Assembly: GCA_000242935.3 (NCBI GenBank)
Contig: CP007053.1
Coordinates: forward strand, 1,860,001-1,924,000
Direction of reading: 5' to 3'
Source: Opitutaceae bacterium TAV5
GTDB lineage: Bacteria > Verrucomicrobiota > Verrucomicrobiia > Opitutales > Opitutaceae
DNA: 64,000 bases
Notes under the pieces: model-generated
Seen by the model: only the letters and a program-made list of their open reading frames with translations
The model's database searches: none
Told to the model about the DNA's origin: nothing
Program-made: the position numbers and the translations under genes
In this document: positions 7,439 to 16,299 of the stretch, in pieces
Numbering within the stretch: the first letter of the stretch is position 1
Layout of the letters: the number at the start of each line of letters is the position of its first letter

Positions 7439-8767
7439 ATGTCATCGCTACGCCCTGTCCGATTGGTTACCCTGTGGTTTTCGCTGGCCGTCGCGGTCGC
7501 GGGTTTCGCGGCGGAGTGGGCGGACCCGCGCGGGTTTTTCGATGACGAAAAGATCACCACCACGCCGATCGCCCCGGGGCTCGTCCGGATCGAGGCGCAG
7601 GGCAACCGCGACGGCCTGCGGGTGGAAACACAGGTGCTCGCCGTGGATCTGCACCCGCGCGAGGGCGAGGGGGCGGCGGCATGGCGGCTGGAAACCCTGA
7701 CCGGCCAGCGTCGCGCCAGCCGGGAAGCCGGCCATTACTTCCCGCGCTCCACGCCGCGGCAGTTGCTGGAAGACAACCCGGGCACGCTCGCCGCGATCAA
7801 CGCCTCTTTTTTCGACATTCGCTCGACCCAGGTGCCGCTGGGCCTCGTGGTGCGCGGCGGGCAGTTGCTGCGCGAGCCGATGCCGCAACTGTACCCGAGC
7901 GTGCTGGCCCTCGCCGACGGGCGCGTGCTCATCGCGCGTCCCGACTGGCGGGCGCGCGTGGTTTTTCGCGGACAGGAAAGGCCGCTGGCCGGCATCAATC
8001 TTCCGACCGCCGGAAACACGGATATCGTGCTTTACCGGCCGCCCTGGGAACGCGCTCCGGAGCCGGCGGCTGTTTTTTCGAAAGCGGACGGCACGCTGGA
8101 AATCATGCTGCGCCGGAGCAGGGTGAAAGACGCGGCGCCGGAAGCGCAGACCGGCATGGAGGCCGCCATCGCGGCCGTGCGCGCCGGCACCGATCATGTG
8201 CCGCAATTGCTGGCGTCGGATGAAATGTCACTGATCGCCGGCCGCGAGGCCGCGCCGTTTTTTCGCGATGCCCGGCCCGGCGAGCGCATCGAAATCTTCT
8301 GGACGTTGACCGGCCTGCCCGACGGCGTCCGCGCGGAGGACGTGCGCGACGCCGTGTCGGGCAGCACGATCCTGATCGCGGCAGGCCGGCGTACGGCCGG
8401 CTCCGGCAGTTTTTGGGAAACGCGGCATCCGCGCAGCGCCGCGGGCGTGGATGCGACCGGCCGGCGCGTGGTGCTGGTCGTCGCCGACGGGCGTTCGCAA
8501 CGGAGCGCCGGGATGAACCTGACCACCCTGACCGATTACCTCGTGCATCTGGGCGCGCACGACGCGCTCAACTTCGACGGCGGAGGCTCGTCGGCGCTGG
8601 TGACCCGGAGCGAGGGCCGGCCGCAGGTGCTCAACCGCCCCTCGGATGGCCGCGAGCGGCTGATACCGGCCGCTCTGGGCGTCGTCCGCGCGACGGATGG
8701 CAAAACCGTTCCGCCGGCACGCGAGGGGGGAGACGACGCCTCCACCGCGACCCTGAATCCGAACTGA
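7439..8767 (+). CDS. Secreted phosphodiester glycosidase family protein
   Basis: A 442-residue protein with an N-terminal hydrophobic signal segment (VTLWFSLAVAVAGFAAE). The C-terminal half is a phosphodiester glycosidase (NAGPA/DUF2233) domain: AAINASFFDI near residue 118, then VDATGRRVVLVVADGRS and the signature NFDGGGSSALV at 378-388. Family members cleave N-acetylglucosamine phosphodiesters or related linkages; bacterial ones are mostly secreted and poorly characterised. A GTG codon directly before the ATG could also serve as start. It converges with sppA, with a palindromic repeat between the two stop codons. Confidence 0.8.
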   Translation: MSSLRPVRLVTLWFSLAVAVAGFAAEWADPRGFFDDEKITTTPIAPGLVRIEAQGNRDGLRVETQVLAVDLHPREGEGAAAWRLETLTGQRRASREAGHYFPRSTPRQLLEDNPGTLAAINASFFDIRSTQVPLGLVVRGGQLLREPMPQLYPSVLALADGRVLIARPDWRARVVFRGQERPLAGINLPTAGNTDIVLYRPPWERAPEPAAVFSKADGTLEIMLRRSRVKDAAPEAQTGMEAAIAAVRAGTDHVPQLLASDEMSLIAGREAAPFFRDARPGERIEIFWTLTGLPDGVRAEDVRDAVSGSTILIAAGRRTAGSGSFWETRHPRSAAGVDATGRRVVLVVADGRSQRSAGMNLTTLTDYLVHLGAHDALNFDGGGSSALVTRSEGRPQVLNRPSDGRERLIPAALGVVRATDGKTVPPAREGGDDASTATLNPN

Positions 8768-8853
8768 ATCCGAAGGCGGCGATGGAGCCGGTCCCCGCCC
8801 CCCCCCGGCCGGCCAAGGGGAACGGACGTCAGGCCGCCCCGCCGCCTCGGGGT

Positions 8854-8960
8854 GTTATACCAGCGTCCCGAATGTTTTTGATTTTACACAAAGGCCGCAA
8901 AGGACGCGAAGAAGGTAACTGGCAATCCTTTGCGCTCTTTGCGAGCTTTGTGTGAAAATC
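8854..8960. repeat. Palindromic repeat of CGCAAAG words between two convergent genes
   Basis: The arms are GATTTTACACAAAGG plus CCGCAAAGGACGCGAAG from 8880, and CCTTTGCGCTCTTTGCG plus AGCTTTGTGTGAAAATC ending at 8960. The outer 11 bases of each arm match closely. The outer octamer GTTATACC (8854-8861) recurs, inverted, at the edge of the repeat at 60701-60812. It could act as a bidirectional terminator, but no T run follows. Confidence 0.8.
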
Positions 8961-8982
8961 TGAAGGCTTTGGGGCTTTGGTG

Positions 8983-10794
8983 TTACCGCGGAGCGATCTC
9001 GAGCTCGAGGCGGGCGTAAACACCACGCGGATCGTTGTAGCGATCCAGGGATTTTATCCTGGTCTGCGTCTCGGCAAGAAGGCGGCCGAAAGGACCGCGA
9101 ATCCGGCTCTCGGGCGAGCGGTAGTTGCCAAACAGGTTGGCCAGCGCCTCGGCCAGCGGCACGGTGGACGGCACCTCCTCGATCGCGTAGCGGTCACCCA
9201 GACCGGCTTCCTTCGCGGCGTAGCCGATGGCGTCGGAGAGGCCCCCGATCTCGTCCACAAGGCCGACGCGGAGCGCATCGAGCCCGGACCAGACCCGGCC
9301 CTGGGCGATCTCGTGGACGCGCGGCTTTTCAAGCGAACGCGCGGCGGAAACACGTTGCAGGAACTCGTCGTAAGTCCAGTCCACCAGCCGCTGGAAAATC
9401 GCCATCTCGGCCGGAGTCTTGGGTCGTGTGACGGTAAATGCGTCGGCGTGGCGGGCCGTCTTCACGCCATCCCAGGTGATGCCGTAGTTGTTGGCCAGTT
9501 TCTGCACATCGAACTGCATGCCGAAGACGCCGATCGAGCCGGTCACCGTCGAGGGCTCGGCAAAGATGCGGCTGCCCGCGAGCGAAATCCAGTAGCCGCC
9601 GGACGCGGCGTAGTTGCCCATGGATACGATGACCGGCTTCACCTCGCGCGCCAGCCTGAGCTCGCGCAGGATGTGCTCGGACGCGCTGGCAGAGCCGCCG
9701 GGGCTGTTGACGCGCAGGACGATGGCGGCGACGTCGTCATCAAGCCGGAGCGACCGGATCTCGCGCGAATACGCATCGCCGCCGACAGCGCCGGGCTCGC
9801 CTTCCCCGTCCACGATCTCGCCTTCGGCATAAACGATGGCGATGCGGGCGCCGTGCGATTTTTTCTGCCGGTGGAGTTTCGGGTCGGACAGGGTGCGGGT
9901 GTAGTCGCGGATATTGATCTGCCTGAACGGCGTGGTGCCGCTCTCGCCGGTGGCGGACTGGAGCTCGGAAAGGATTTCGTCCCGGTAGGCCACGCGATGG
10001 ATGAGACCGGCTTCGAGCGCGCTCGCGGGTGTGATCAACCCCTCCCGGTCGATGGCGCCCTGGATGGCGCGAGGGGTGATTTCGCGCGCGCCGGCCACGT
10101 CGCTGACCACCGTGCTCCAGAGATCGTCGAGGAGTTTTTGCAACTGCTCGCGGCTTTCCGGGCTGAGGTCGGTGCGGATGAAGGGCTCGACCGCAGACTT
10201 GTATTTGCCGGAACGGGTGACCTGCACGCCGATGCCGAAACGCTCGAGCGCGCCGGCGAAAAACATGGGGCGCGATGCAAGGCCGGGCATCTGGATGATG
10301 CCGAAAGGATCGACGGAAAGTTCGGTGGCGACGGAACCGAGGTAATATTCGAGCGTGCCGGGCCCGGCGAACCAGGCGCGGACGGGTTTGCCCGCATCGC
10401 GAAAATCGGCAAGGGCCTGGCGCACCTCGCGCAGGGAAGCGAAGCCCGTGCCATAGCCGGCGGGCGTGAACTCGCCGGTGAGGTAGATGCCGCTGATCCG
10501 GGAGTCGCGGGAGGCGGTGCGGATGGCCTTGGTGAGGAGGCGCAGGGAGATGGCTTCGGGATCGTTGCTGGTGAGGAGGCGGCCGAGCGAGGAGCTGTCG
10601 AAGACGGGAGGAGCGTCGGTGAGGTTGGTGCCGGAGAGGTTGAGCACGAGCCACGAGCCGCGTTCGATCCGGATGGTCTCTTTCCCGATCATGCTGAGCC
10701 CCACGATCATGACGACGGCAAGGACCAGCGTCCCGCAGGTAAACACGGCGAGGGCCACGAGCGTGCCGAGAAGGGACGCGAAAAATGTCTTCAT
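8983..10794 (-). CDS. sppA: Signal peptide peptidase SppA, long (67K) type
   Basis: A 603-residue membrane-bound serine protease that degrades cleaved signal peptides. It has one N-terminal membrane segment (about residues 8-36) and two S49 protease domains, as in E. coli SppA. The N-terminal domain holds the general-base lysine motif SGKYKSAVEPF (195-205). The C-terminal domain holds the nucleophile serine in MGNYAASGGYWIS (S398) after VLRVNSPGGSASASEHI. Both catalytic parts are intact. The start MKTFFASLLGTLVALAVF at 10794 gives the expected membrane anchor. No nearby gene suggests a special role, though abundant secreted proteins here would make signal-peptide turnover relevant. Confidence 0.95.
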   Translation of the reverse strand: MKTFFASLLGTLVALAVFTCGTLVLAVVMIVGLSMIGKETIRIERGSWLVLNLSGTNLTDAPPVFDSSSLGRLLTSNDPEAISLRLLTKAIRTASRDSRISGIYLTGEFTPAGYGTGFASLREVRQALADFRDAGKPVRAWFAGPGTLEYYLGSVATELSVDPFGIIQMPGLASRPMFFAGALERFGIGVQVTRSGKYKSAVEPFIRTDLSPESREQLQKLLDDLWSTVVSDVAGAREITPRAIQGAIDREGLITPASALEAGLIHRVAYRDEILSELQSATGESGTTPFRQINIRDYTRTLSDPKLHRQKKSHGARIAIVYAEGEIVDGEGEPGAVGGDAYSREIRSLRLDDDVAAIVLRVNSPGGSASASEHILRELRLAREVKPVIVSMGNYAASGGYWISLAGSRIFAEPSTVTGSIGVFGMQFDVQKLANNYGITWDGVKTARHADAFTVTRPKTPAEMAIFQRLVDWTYDEFLQRVSAARSLEKPRVHEIAQGRVWSGLDALRVGLVDEIGGLSDAIGYAAKEAGLGDRYAIEEVPSTVPLAEALANLFGNYRSPESRIRGPFGRLLAETQTRIKSLDRYNDPRGVYARLELEIAPR

Positions 10795-10960
10795 GGGTCC
10801 AGACGCTATGCGGCGGCAGGGGTTGGGCAAGTCCGGGGAGAGAATGGAACGCCGGAAGGGGGGCATTCGGGGGGCCGCCGGGGCGCGTCCGCGTTGCAAA
10901 CAGATACAACCGAATCCGGACAGGGCGCTTTGCAGGCCGCGACCGGGTTGACGACCTTTT

Positions 10961-11374
10961 TCAGGCGACCCTGAACGCTACCTTGTTCCAGGCAGACAGT
11001 GTCCCCCTGTCACGTGTCGCCAGGCGGGCGCCGTGGTTCATTGCTGTTTGCACGAGATAAAAATCCATGACCTGTTTGTGACCTGTCGCCTTTTTGAGAA
11101 AAGCATCCTCCGGTTCCCCGCCGCTTACGATCCGACCGGCTTGCTTGCCGGTGAATTCCGCCCGGATCACCCGCAGTGCCTCGGCAGCAGGAAGTTCACA
11201 ATTTTGCATGACTTTGGGGTTCATCAGCAATCGCACTGCGGCGAGAAAGGTCTCGACAGAAACGCCCCAACCCTCGGCTTTGATGCCATCGAGCCAGGCG
11301 CGCGATGTTTCGTGGTGCTCATGGGCAGTGTTCACCGCCGCAAAGAACACATCGTTGTCGAGCAGCCACTTCAT
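10961..11374 (-). CDS. PIN domain ribonuclease toxin (VapC-like)
   Basis: A 137-residue PIN domain protein, probably an RNase toxin. The acidic residues expected at the metal site are present: D6 and D8 in WLLDNDVFF, E41 in VSVETFLAAVRLL, D104 in VMDFYLVQTA and D122 in LATRDRG. Its start codon overlaps the stop of the upstream antitoxin gene in a TAATG junction, so translation is coupled as is usual in type II toxin-antitoxin pairs. It belongs to the small island of defence or addiction genes between sppA and cassette A. The RNA target is unknown. Confidence 0.85.
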   Translation of the reverse strand: MKWLLDNDVFFAAVNTAHEHHETSRAWLDGIKAEGWGVSVETFLAAVRLLMNPKVMQNCELPAAEALRVIRAEFTGKQAGRIVSGGEPEDAFLKKATGHKQVMDFYLVQTAMNHGARLATRDRGTLSAWNKVAFRVA

Positions 11375-11622
11375 TACATGTCCTCCAGCGCGGCATTCAC
11401 GTCGCCGGAGGTGATGCGTATTCCTTTTGGCATGACGACCAGCCCGCGTCCCCTTCGAGTGACAATCCGTGCCCGCAGCCTTGTTTTTTCCGGATTGTAG
11501 GCCAGACGCACGGCCTCGGCAACCAGCAGATTCATCGGAGCCTTGCCGCGTCCGCCACGCTGCGCGGATTCACGGCGCAATGCCGCGGTTACATCAGAAG
11601 GCAGGTCCAGTGTCGTTCTCAT
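11374..11622 (-). CDS. Antitoxin of the VapC-like toxin (ribbon-helix-helix type)
   Basis: An 82-residue protein starting MRTTLDLPSDVTAALRRESA, a typical short ribbon-helix-helix DNA-binding segment at the N-terminus followed by a basic linker and a C-terminal part that should bind the toxin. It is the upstream gene of the pair and overlaps the toxin by one base. An AAAGG sequence eight bases before the ATG is one of the few recognisable ribosome binding sites here. By analogy it neutralises the PIN toxin and represses the operon. Confidence 0.75.
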   Translation of the reverse strand: MRTTLDLPSDVTAALRRESAQRGGRGKAPMNLLVAEAVRLAYNPEKTRLRARIVTRRGRGLVVMPKGIRITSGDVNAALEDM

Positions 11623-11658
11623 ATGAAGATACCTTTATGCTTCCCCCCAAAAAAAAAG

Positions 11659-11997
11659 TCAACCGGCCCCATTGCCATGCCCATTGCCATGCGGGTCACT
11701 CCAGCGGTCGAGGTGTTCATAGGCGTCGATCGCGTTGTGAACTTCCTGGATCTCGCGTGGCGGACCCAGGACGCGTTTTCCGGCAACGAGAGCGGTGACC
11801 TGTTCCAGCGTGAGGGTGTTGTTTTCAATGGCGAGGGAGGCGTGGATGGTGCGGATGCGGTTGTCGCGCCGCAGATGCGGAGGCGGGGCGTTTTGGGAAG
11901 TGGCCGAATAACGTCCGATGTCCTCGCTGATTTCCGCCACGAGCCGGAGAATGGCAGGGGTAAGGGTATGCGGAGGCTGATACGGCGCGGCAGGCAT
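11659..11997 (-). pseudogene. Truncated Fic family protein (N-terminal part only)
   Basis: The 112 codons encode a clear Fic N-terminal region: ILRLVAEISEDIGRYSA, LRRDNRIRTIHASLAIENN, LVAGKRVLGPPREIQEV and HNAIDAYEHLDRW. Full Fic AMP-transferases are about 330-380 residues and carry an H-P-F-x-x-G-N-G-R catalytic motif, which is absent here: the frame ends shortly after a low-complexity DPHGNGHGNGAG tail. ENNTLTLEQVTALVAG lies where the family has its S/T-x-x-x-E-G/N inhibitory helix. I read this as a remnant, with the catalytic half lost between here and the toxin-antitoxin pair at 11622. Confidence 0.75.
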
Positions 11998-12079
11998 GAA
12001 TGGACGGGATGGAATTCGGCTGCAGGCAGACTACAACCAAATCCCGGCACATTGCCAATCCTGCTGAAGGGATAACGGA

Positions 12080-14959
12080 CTACTCCACCGAGCCAGGCAG
12101 CGGCGCGGAGGTTTTGCCGGCCTCAAATGAGGCCAGGTATTGCTCCCGGGAAAGCAACTTCCACGAAGGGAGTTCGTCCGTGTAGATTGCAACCGGAGCA
12201 TCGCCGATGGAAAAAACAGGGGCGGCTGAGTCGCAGGCAATCGGATCAAGATTCCAATTCATCGCCGCCCGCACGGAGCGCATTCCGGTGACGTCGGCTG
12301 GCTGAATTTCGGCATCGGCGGGAAGTTCCCGGACCTCGCGATCGTTCTTCCAGAGAACAATCGAATACAGGGTGTCGGTGCCGGGTGTGGCCGGTTTGCC
12401 CTTGTAGCCGGCGGGACGTTTCAGGACGTAGGCCTCGACGCCGGGTTCGGGCTGGGCAATGCCGACGAGTTCGCGGCCGCGCATCGCGTCCACGGAGAAG
12501 GCGTAGGTCAGCAGGCGCAGCTTGGGACGCCAGTCGATGTCGAAAAGCCCGCGGGGTTTCAGGTAACCGCCTTCGTAAAAATCGCGGGCGAGGAAAAAAT
12601 CCATACGCGGCATGGCGTAGAGAAAGAAGACGCGGGCGAAGGATTTGGCGCCGTCGTAAGGATACAGCTGACCGTCCTGCTCGGTGTTGAGAAGAGGTTT
12701 ATCGGGAGAACCGGCACGGGCGATCTCGCTGCGGAAGTAGTCGTGGTAGTCTTTTTCCTTCAACCGGGAGAGATAGTGGACCGCATAGGCATCGGTGTAC
12801 TTGTCGATCCCCAGGTTGAAGGCCTCCGTAACGAACCGGCGTCCGCCCTTGGGGCCGCCGAGTTCGTTGTCGCGGGAATAGGTGGCGGCAAAGGCCACGG
12901 TTTTCATCTCGTCCGGCACCGGTTTGACGGCATCGACGGCTTCGCGCAGGATTTTCATCTCCGCCACGTAGTGGGCAGGGGTTGACGGGCCGCGCCACCA
13001 GACCGAAGGGGCATCGACTTCGTTGGCGAGCTCGACGTAACGGACGCCCTTGCCTTTGTAGCGGCGGAGCAGGACATCGAGGTATTCGCGGTAAAGGCCG
13101 TAGTGTCGTGGATCGCACGCCGCGAGCTTGTTGTTGCGGGCAAGGGTCAGGGAGTCGGGCGGATAACCGACCGTGAAGAGATGCGTCATGCCGTAGCGCT
13201 GCGCACTGGCGACCTGGAAATCGAGATCGGTGAAATCGAGATGGAGCGCGTGGGTGTCTGCCTTGTTGCCGTTGTCGGTGGACCGGTCATGGATGCGATG
13301 CCAGCAGGCCTCGGCGGAGCGGAAGCTGTCCACGCCGGCACGGGCGAGGAGTTCATAGGCGCGAGTCACTTCGGGTGTTTCGGCATTGCGACCGACGACG
13401 ACAAACGGCTTTTCCATGCCGTGCAGTCCAAATTCGGTGACATCGGGCGCACGGTCTTCGGGACCGGGCAAGGGGCGGTTGGCGATTTTGGCGAGGACGT
13501 AATCGGCCGTTTCCTGGCTGACCTGTTCGCGGGTGTTGCCGATGAGCTCGTAATACATGCGGTGATTGAGTTTTTCGACGAGGTCGCGCTCGGTGCCGCC
13601 CGCGGCGGCGACGAGTTCTGCAAAAGTGGATTGCGTGGAGTATTTGGGGCGGGGGCCGGAGGGGACGAAGGACGGGTCGTTGGTCAGGAGAAGGGAGTCA
13701 AGACAGGCCACGTATTGTGAGCCGTCTCCGCGGGGATCGGTGACGAGGATTTCGAGTTCGTGTTCGCCAGGCGTGAGGTTGTCGAGCGTGCCGGCATGGA
13801 CCCAGCCGAACACCCAGCCGAAATCTTTGGAGCGTGGATTCCCGTAAGTGGCCCCGGCCCAGCGGCTGCCTTTGAGTGCATGCGTTTCTCCACCCTCAAC
13901 ACGCCAGGCAAGGGGGCTCGCCCACCCCGCGTTTTGCGGGGTGGAGGCGAGCCAGAGGTGCCAGGCGGCCGGCGGTGAGGACCTGGCGGTGGCGGATGCA
14001 GGGGGGATGGTAAACTTGTATCTGGCGTAATAAGGCGGACCGGGGACGTTGGGCTGGTCCTTGCGTGTCTGCACCCGGAGAAACAGGGCTCCGGATGGGC
14101 CGTTGGGGTGGGCATCGATGACCTTGCCGCTGTGGAAATTGGTGGCGATGGCGTCCTCGGCTTCGATCCAGATGCCGGTGGCGTTGAGGTTGGCGGCGGT
14201 GGCTTTTGCGGTGGTCGCCGGTGCGTTGTTTTCGTCGAGCTTCTCGATGCTCAGGTCGTCGATGGTTGCGGTGCCGGGTGTGCCGGCTTTTCCGAGAGCC
14301 TGGAGGACGAGGTGATGTCGGTTCCAGGGGTAGTCGATGATTTTGTCGGACAGAACAAGGGTGTCGTTGACGGAGAGGGTGAGGCGGCGCGTGCCTTTGC
14401 CTTCCGCGTCGGGTTCCGTGATGCCAATATGGATACGATAGCTGTCGGCGGGAACGATCTGGCCGCCGCCGATGACGTTCTTCATTTTTTTGTCGTTGGC
14501 CCAGACCGTCCAGCGTCCTCCGGAGGTGATGCTGACGGCCACGCCGTGGGAGAGATCGGGCCAGTTGCCGAGGCGGCGGGGGCCCCACTTGATGCCGGTC
14601 CAGGCGGTGTTGCCGGGACGGACGGTGACGGAGATGAGGAAGGGGCCGGCACCGTCGGAAAACTCCCGGAGGAGGGCGAGCGAGGCCGGACCTTTGGCCG
14701 ACATGCGGGCATCGGTGATGGTCAGCGCGTTTTGCTCAATGGCAAAACGGTCGGCGGACTCGGCACGATTGGAGCCTTGTCCGAAAAGCGTCACCGGTCC
14801 CCAGGTGCCGTTGCCTTTGGCGGGGTCGATGGTGCCAGCGGCGGAAGGCGTCGCAAAATCATCCTCGTAAACGGGCGTGGCGGCGGGTGCGGAAATCGCC
14901 GACATGCACAGAAAAAGGGCCGAGGCCGGAATGATCAGGCGACGCATTACCCGCGTCAT
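12080..14959 (-). CDS. Secreted glycoside hydrolase-like protein with TIM barrel (clan GH-A type)
   Basis: About 959 residues with a signal peptide (LIIPASALFLCMSAISAPAA). Residues about 30-230 look like a concanavalin/LamG-type sandwich (DDFATPSAAGTIDPAKG at its start), and about 240-450 like a second sugar-binding module. A TIM barrel follows, with VELANEVD (E647, likely acid/base) and LLNTEQDG (E760, likely nucleophile), the spacing expected of clan GH-A. Substrate and family are not assignable. A 39-base hairpin lies inside the coding sequence at 13915-13953. Start choice is uncertain: ATGs at 14947, 14959 and 14992 are in frame. It is the last gene of the leftward cassette A. Confidence 0.72.
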   Translation of the reverse strand: MTRVMRRLIIPASALFLCMSAISAPAATPVYEDDFATPSAAGTIDPAKGNGTWGPVTLFGQGSNRAESADRFAIEQNALTITDARMSAKGPASLALLREFSDGAGPFLISVTVRPGNTAWTGIKWGPRRLGNWPDLSHGVAVSITSGGRWTVWANDKKMKNVIGGGQIVPADSYRIHIGITEPDAEGKGTRRLTLSVNDTLVLSDKIIDYPWNRHHLVLQALGKAGTPGTATIDDLSIEKLDENNAPATTAKATAANLNATGIWIEAEDAIATNFHSGKVIDAHPNGPSGALFLRVQTRKDQPNVPGPPYYARYKFTIPPASATARSSPPAAWHLWLASTPQNAGWASPLAWRVEGGETHALKGSRWAGATYGNPRSKDFGWVFGWVHAGTLDNLTPGEHELEILVTDPRGDGSQYVACLDSLLLTNDPSFVPSGPRPKYSTQSTFAELVAAAGGTERDLVEKLNHRMYYELIGNTREQVSQETADYVLAKIANRPLPGPEDRAPDVTEFGLHGMEKPFVVVGRNAETPEVTRAYELLARAGVDSFRSAEACWHRIHDRSTDNGNKADTHALHLDFTDLDFQVASAQRYGMTHLFTVGYPPDSLTLARNNKLAACDPRHYGLYREYLDVLLRRYKGKGVRYVELANEVDAPSVWWRGPSTPAHYVAEMKILREAVDAVKPVPDEMKTVAFAATYSRDNELGGPKGGRRFVTEAFNLGIDKYTDAYAVHYLSRLKEKDYHDYFRSEIARAGSPDKPLLNTEQDGQLYPYDGAKSFARVFFLYAMPRMDFFLARDFYEGGYLKPRGLFDIDWRPKLRLLTYAFSVDAMRGRELVGIAQPEPGVEAYVLKRPAGYKGKPATPGTDTLYSIVLWKNDREVRELPADAEIQPADVTGMRSVRAAMNWNLDPIACDSAAPVFSIGDAPVAIYTDELPSWKLLSREQYLASFEAGKTSAPLPGSVE
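13915..13953. repeat. Perfect two-part hairpin inside a coding sequence
   Basis: GGCTCGCC then CACCCCGC pair with GCGGGGTG then GGCGAGCC, giving 16 perfectly matched pairs around a GTTTT loop with one two-base bulge (GA). It encodes part of the second sugar-binding module of the glycoside hydrolase-like protein (LASTPQNAGWASP) without breaking the frame. Confidence 0.8.
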
Positions 14960-15017
14960 GCAAAGTGGAATGTGTGGAACTGTGGCTTTCATGAAAATAC
15001 AGGGCAATGGATGGGCC

Positions 15018-16247
15018 TCACTGCGCGGCGAACCGGCTGGCAGAGTGGTCCGTGGTCTCGGGAAGCGGAGCGAGTTGTCCGGCGACGATCTGGGCGTAGG
15101 CGCGAATCAGAAAATCGTTGGGGTGGTTGACGTGGTTGCCGGTCATGTCCTCGTAACGCTTGCGCCGGAGGAGTGCGGAGTGGACGGCCATCATGTCGCA
15201 AAAGGCGACGCCAGGGCCGGAGAGGTTTTGCAGAACCTTGCCGAATGCCGGCAGGTTGCCGTGCGATTGCCAGTCGGGATTGTTGAGCATGGATTGCACG
15301 AGGATGAACTCGACCTCGGGATTGGCCTTGCGGGCAGCCTCCATCATGCGAACCGTGTGCTCGCGGAATTTCTCCGGAGCCAGGCTGCGGTCGTTCATCC
15401 CGAAGGCGATGATGACGAGATCGGCAGGGTCCTGGGCCAGAGCCCTGGCGGCATTTTGCACCCCCCACGCGGTGCCTTTGCCACCGACAGCCTTGTTGCG
15501 AAGCGTAATGGACCGATATCCGTAGACGTGCGAAAGCCAGCGCCGGAAAAGTTCGGTCCAGACGGGCTGGAAGGGGGCGGCAGGTGTTTTTCCGAAGCCG
15601 GAGGCGTTGGCGCCGACTGTAATGCTGTCTCCATACGCAATGATCGTGAGCGGAGTCCGGGTCCGGAGTTTTTCGAGCGTGCGCGGGAGACGGGTGGCGG
15701 CGAGTTGCGGCACGGGGCCTTCCCAGCGGGGTATGGCATGGTGGGTGTAGGTGATGGCAAGCTGGTGCTGATGGAAGAAGTTGCCTTCCCTGAAGAGAAG
15801 ATAACCGCCGGAGAGGCGGGGCATGGTTGTCCGCGGTTTGTCCGGGCCGGGTTCGGCAGGATAAAGCTCGGCGGCGGTCATCCAGGGAATGCGGGAACCC
15901 TCGGGAAGCACGAGTTTGTCATCCCGGTAAATCCAGTCGCGCCCCTCCTCCCAGGTGATTTGCAGGGAGGAATCGCGGACGGACAAAATCTTGTCGGCGT
16001 GAAAAAGGAGCGGAGCGGACGGGCGTTCACCGTCGCGCGCCCACATCAGGACGGATTCGTTGTGCTGTATTCCGGGTTGCCAGAAGGGGGCAAGGCACTC
16101 GGCGAGACGCTGGTCGCCATCCGCCATGGAAGGGGAATCCGCACGGACAATTCCCGGACATGAAACGAGGGCCAAAAGGATACATGCCGGGACTGCGCAG
16201 AGGCGCCAAAACGGGCGGGAAAGGGCGGGAAACGACCACAGAGTCAT
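15018..16247 (-). CDS. Secreted SGNH/GDSL-type esterase
   Basis: A 409-residue protein with an N-terminal signal segment (LCAVPACILLALVSCPGIVRA, cleavage near residue 36). Residues about 40-195 form an unrecognised accessory domain. The SGNH hydrolase domain follows: AYGDSITVGANAS (S208), NKAVGGKG (glycine of block II), FGMND (N285) and NHVNHPND (H375). The aspartate usually three residues before the histidine is H372 here, so it may use a Ser-His dyad. A deacetylase of polysaccharide side chains is plausible given the flanking hydrolases but not shown. It lies in cassette A, 58 bases upstream of the hydrolase-like gene. Confidence 0.8.
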   Translation of the reverse strand: MTLWSFPALSRPFWRLCAVPACILLALVSCPGIVRADSPSMADGDQRLAECLAPFWQPGIQHNESVLMWARDGERPSAPLLFHADKILSVRDSSLQITWEEGRDWIYRDDKLVLPEGSRIPWMTAAELYPAEPGPDKPRTTMPRLSGGYLLFREGNFFHQHQLAITYTHHAIPRWEGPVPQLAATRLPRTLEKLRTRTPLTIIAYGDSITVGANASGFGKTPAAPFQPVWTELFRRWLSHVYGYRSITLRNKAVGGKGTAWGVQNAARALAQDPADLVIIAFGMNDRSLAPEKFREHTVRMMEAARKANPEVEFILVQSMLNNPDWQSHGNLPAFGKVLQNLSGPGVAFCDMMAVHSALLRRKRYEDMTGNHVNHPNDFLIRAYAQIVAGQLAPLPETTDHSASRFAAQ

Positions 16248-16299
16248 AATAGGTGAGGCGTTAAAAAATTTTCAGATTTCAGCTTTCCCGGAAAATCAA

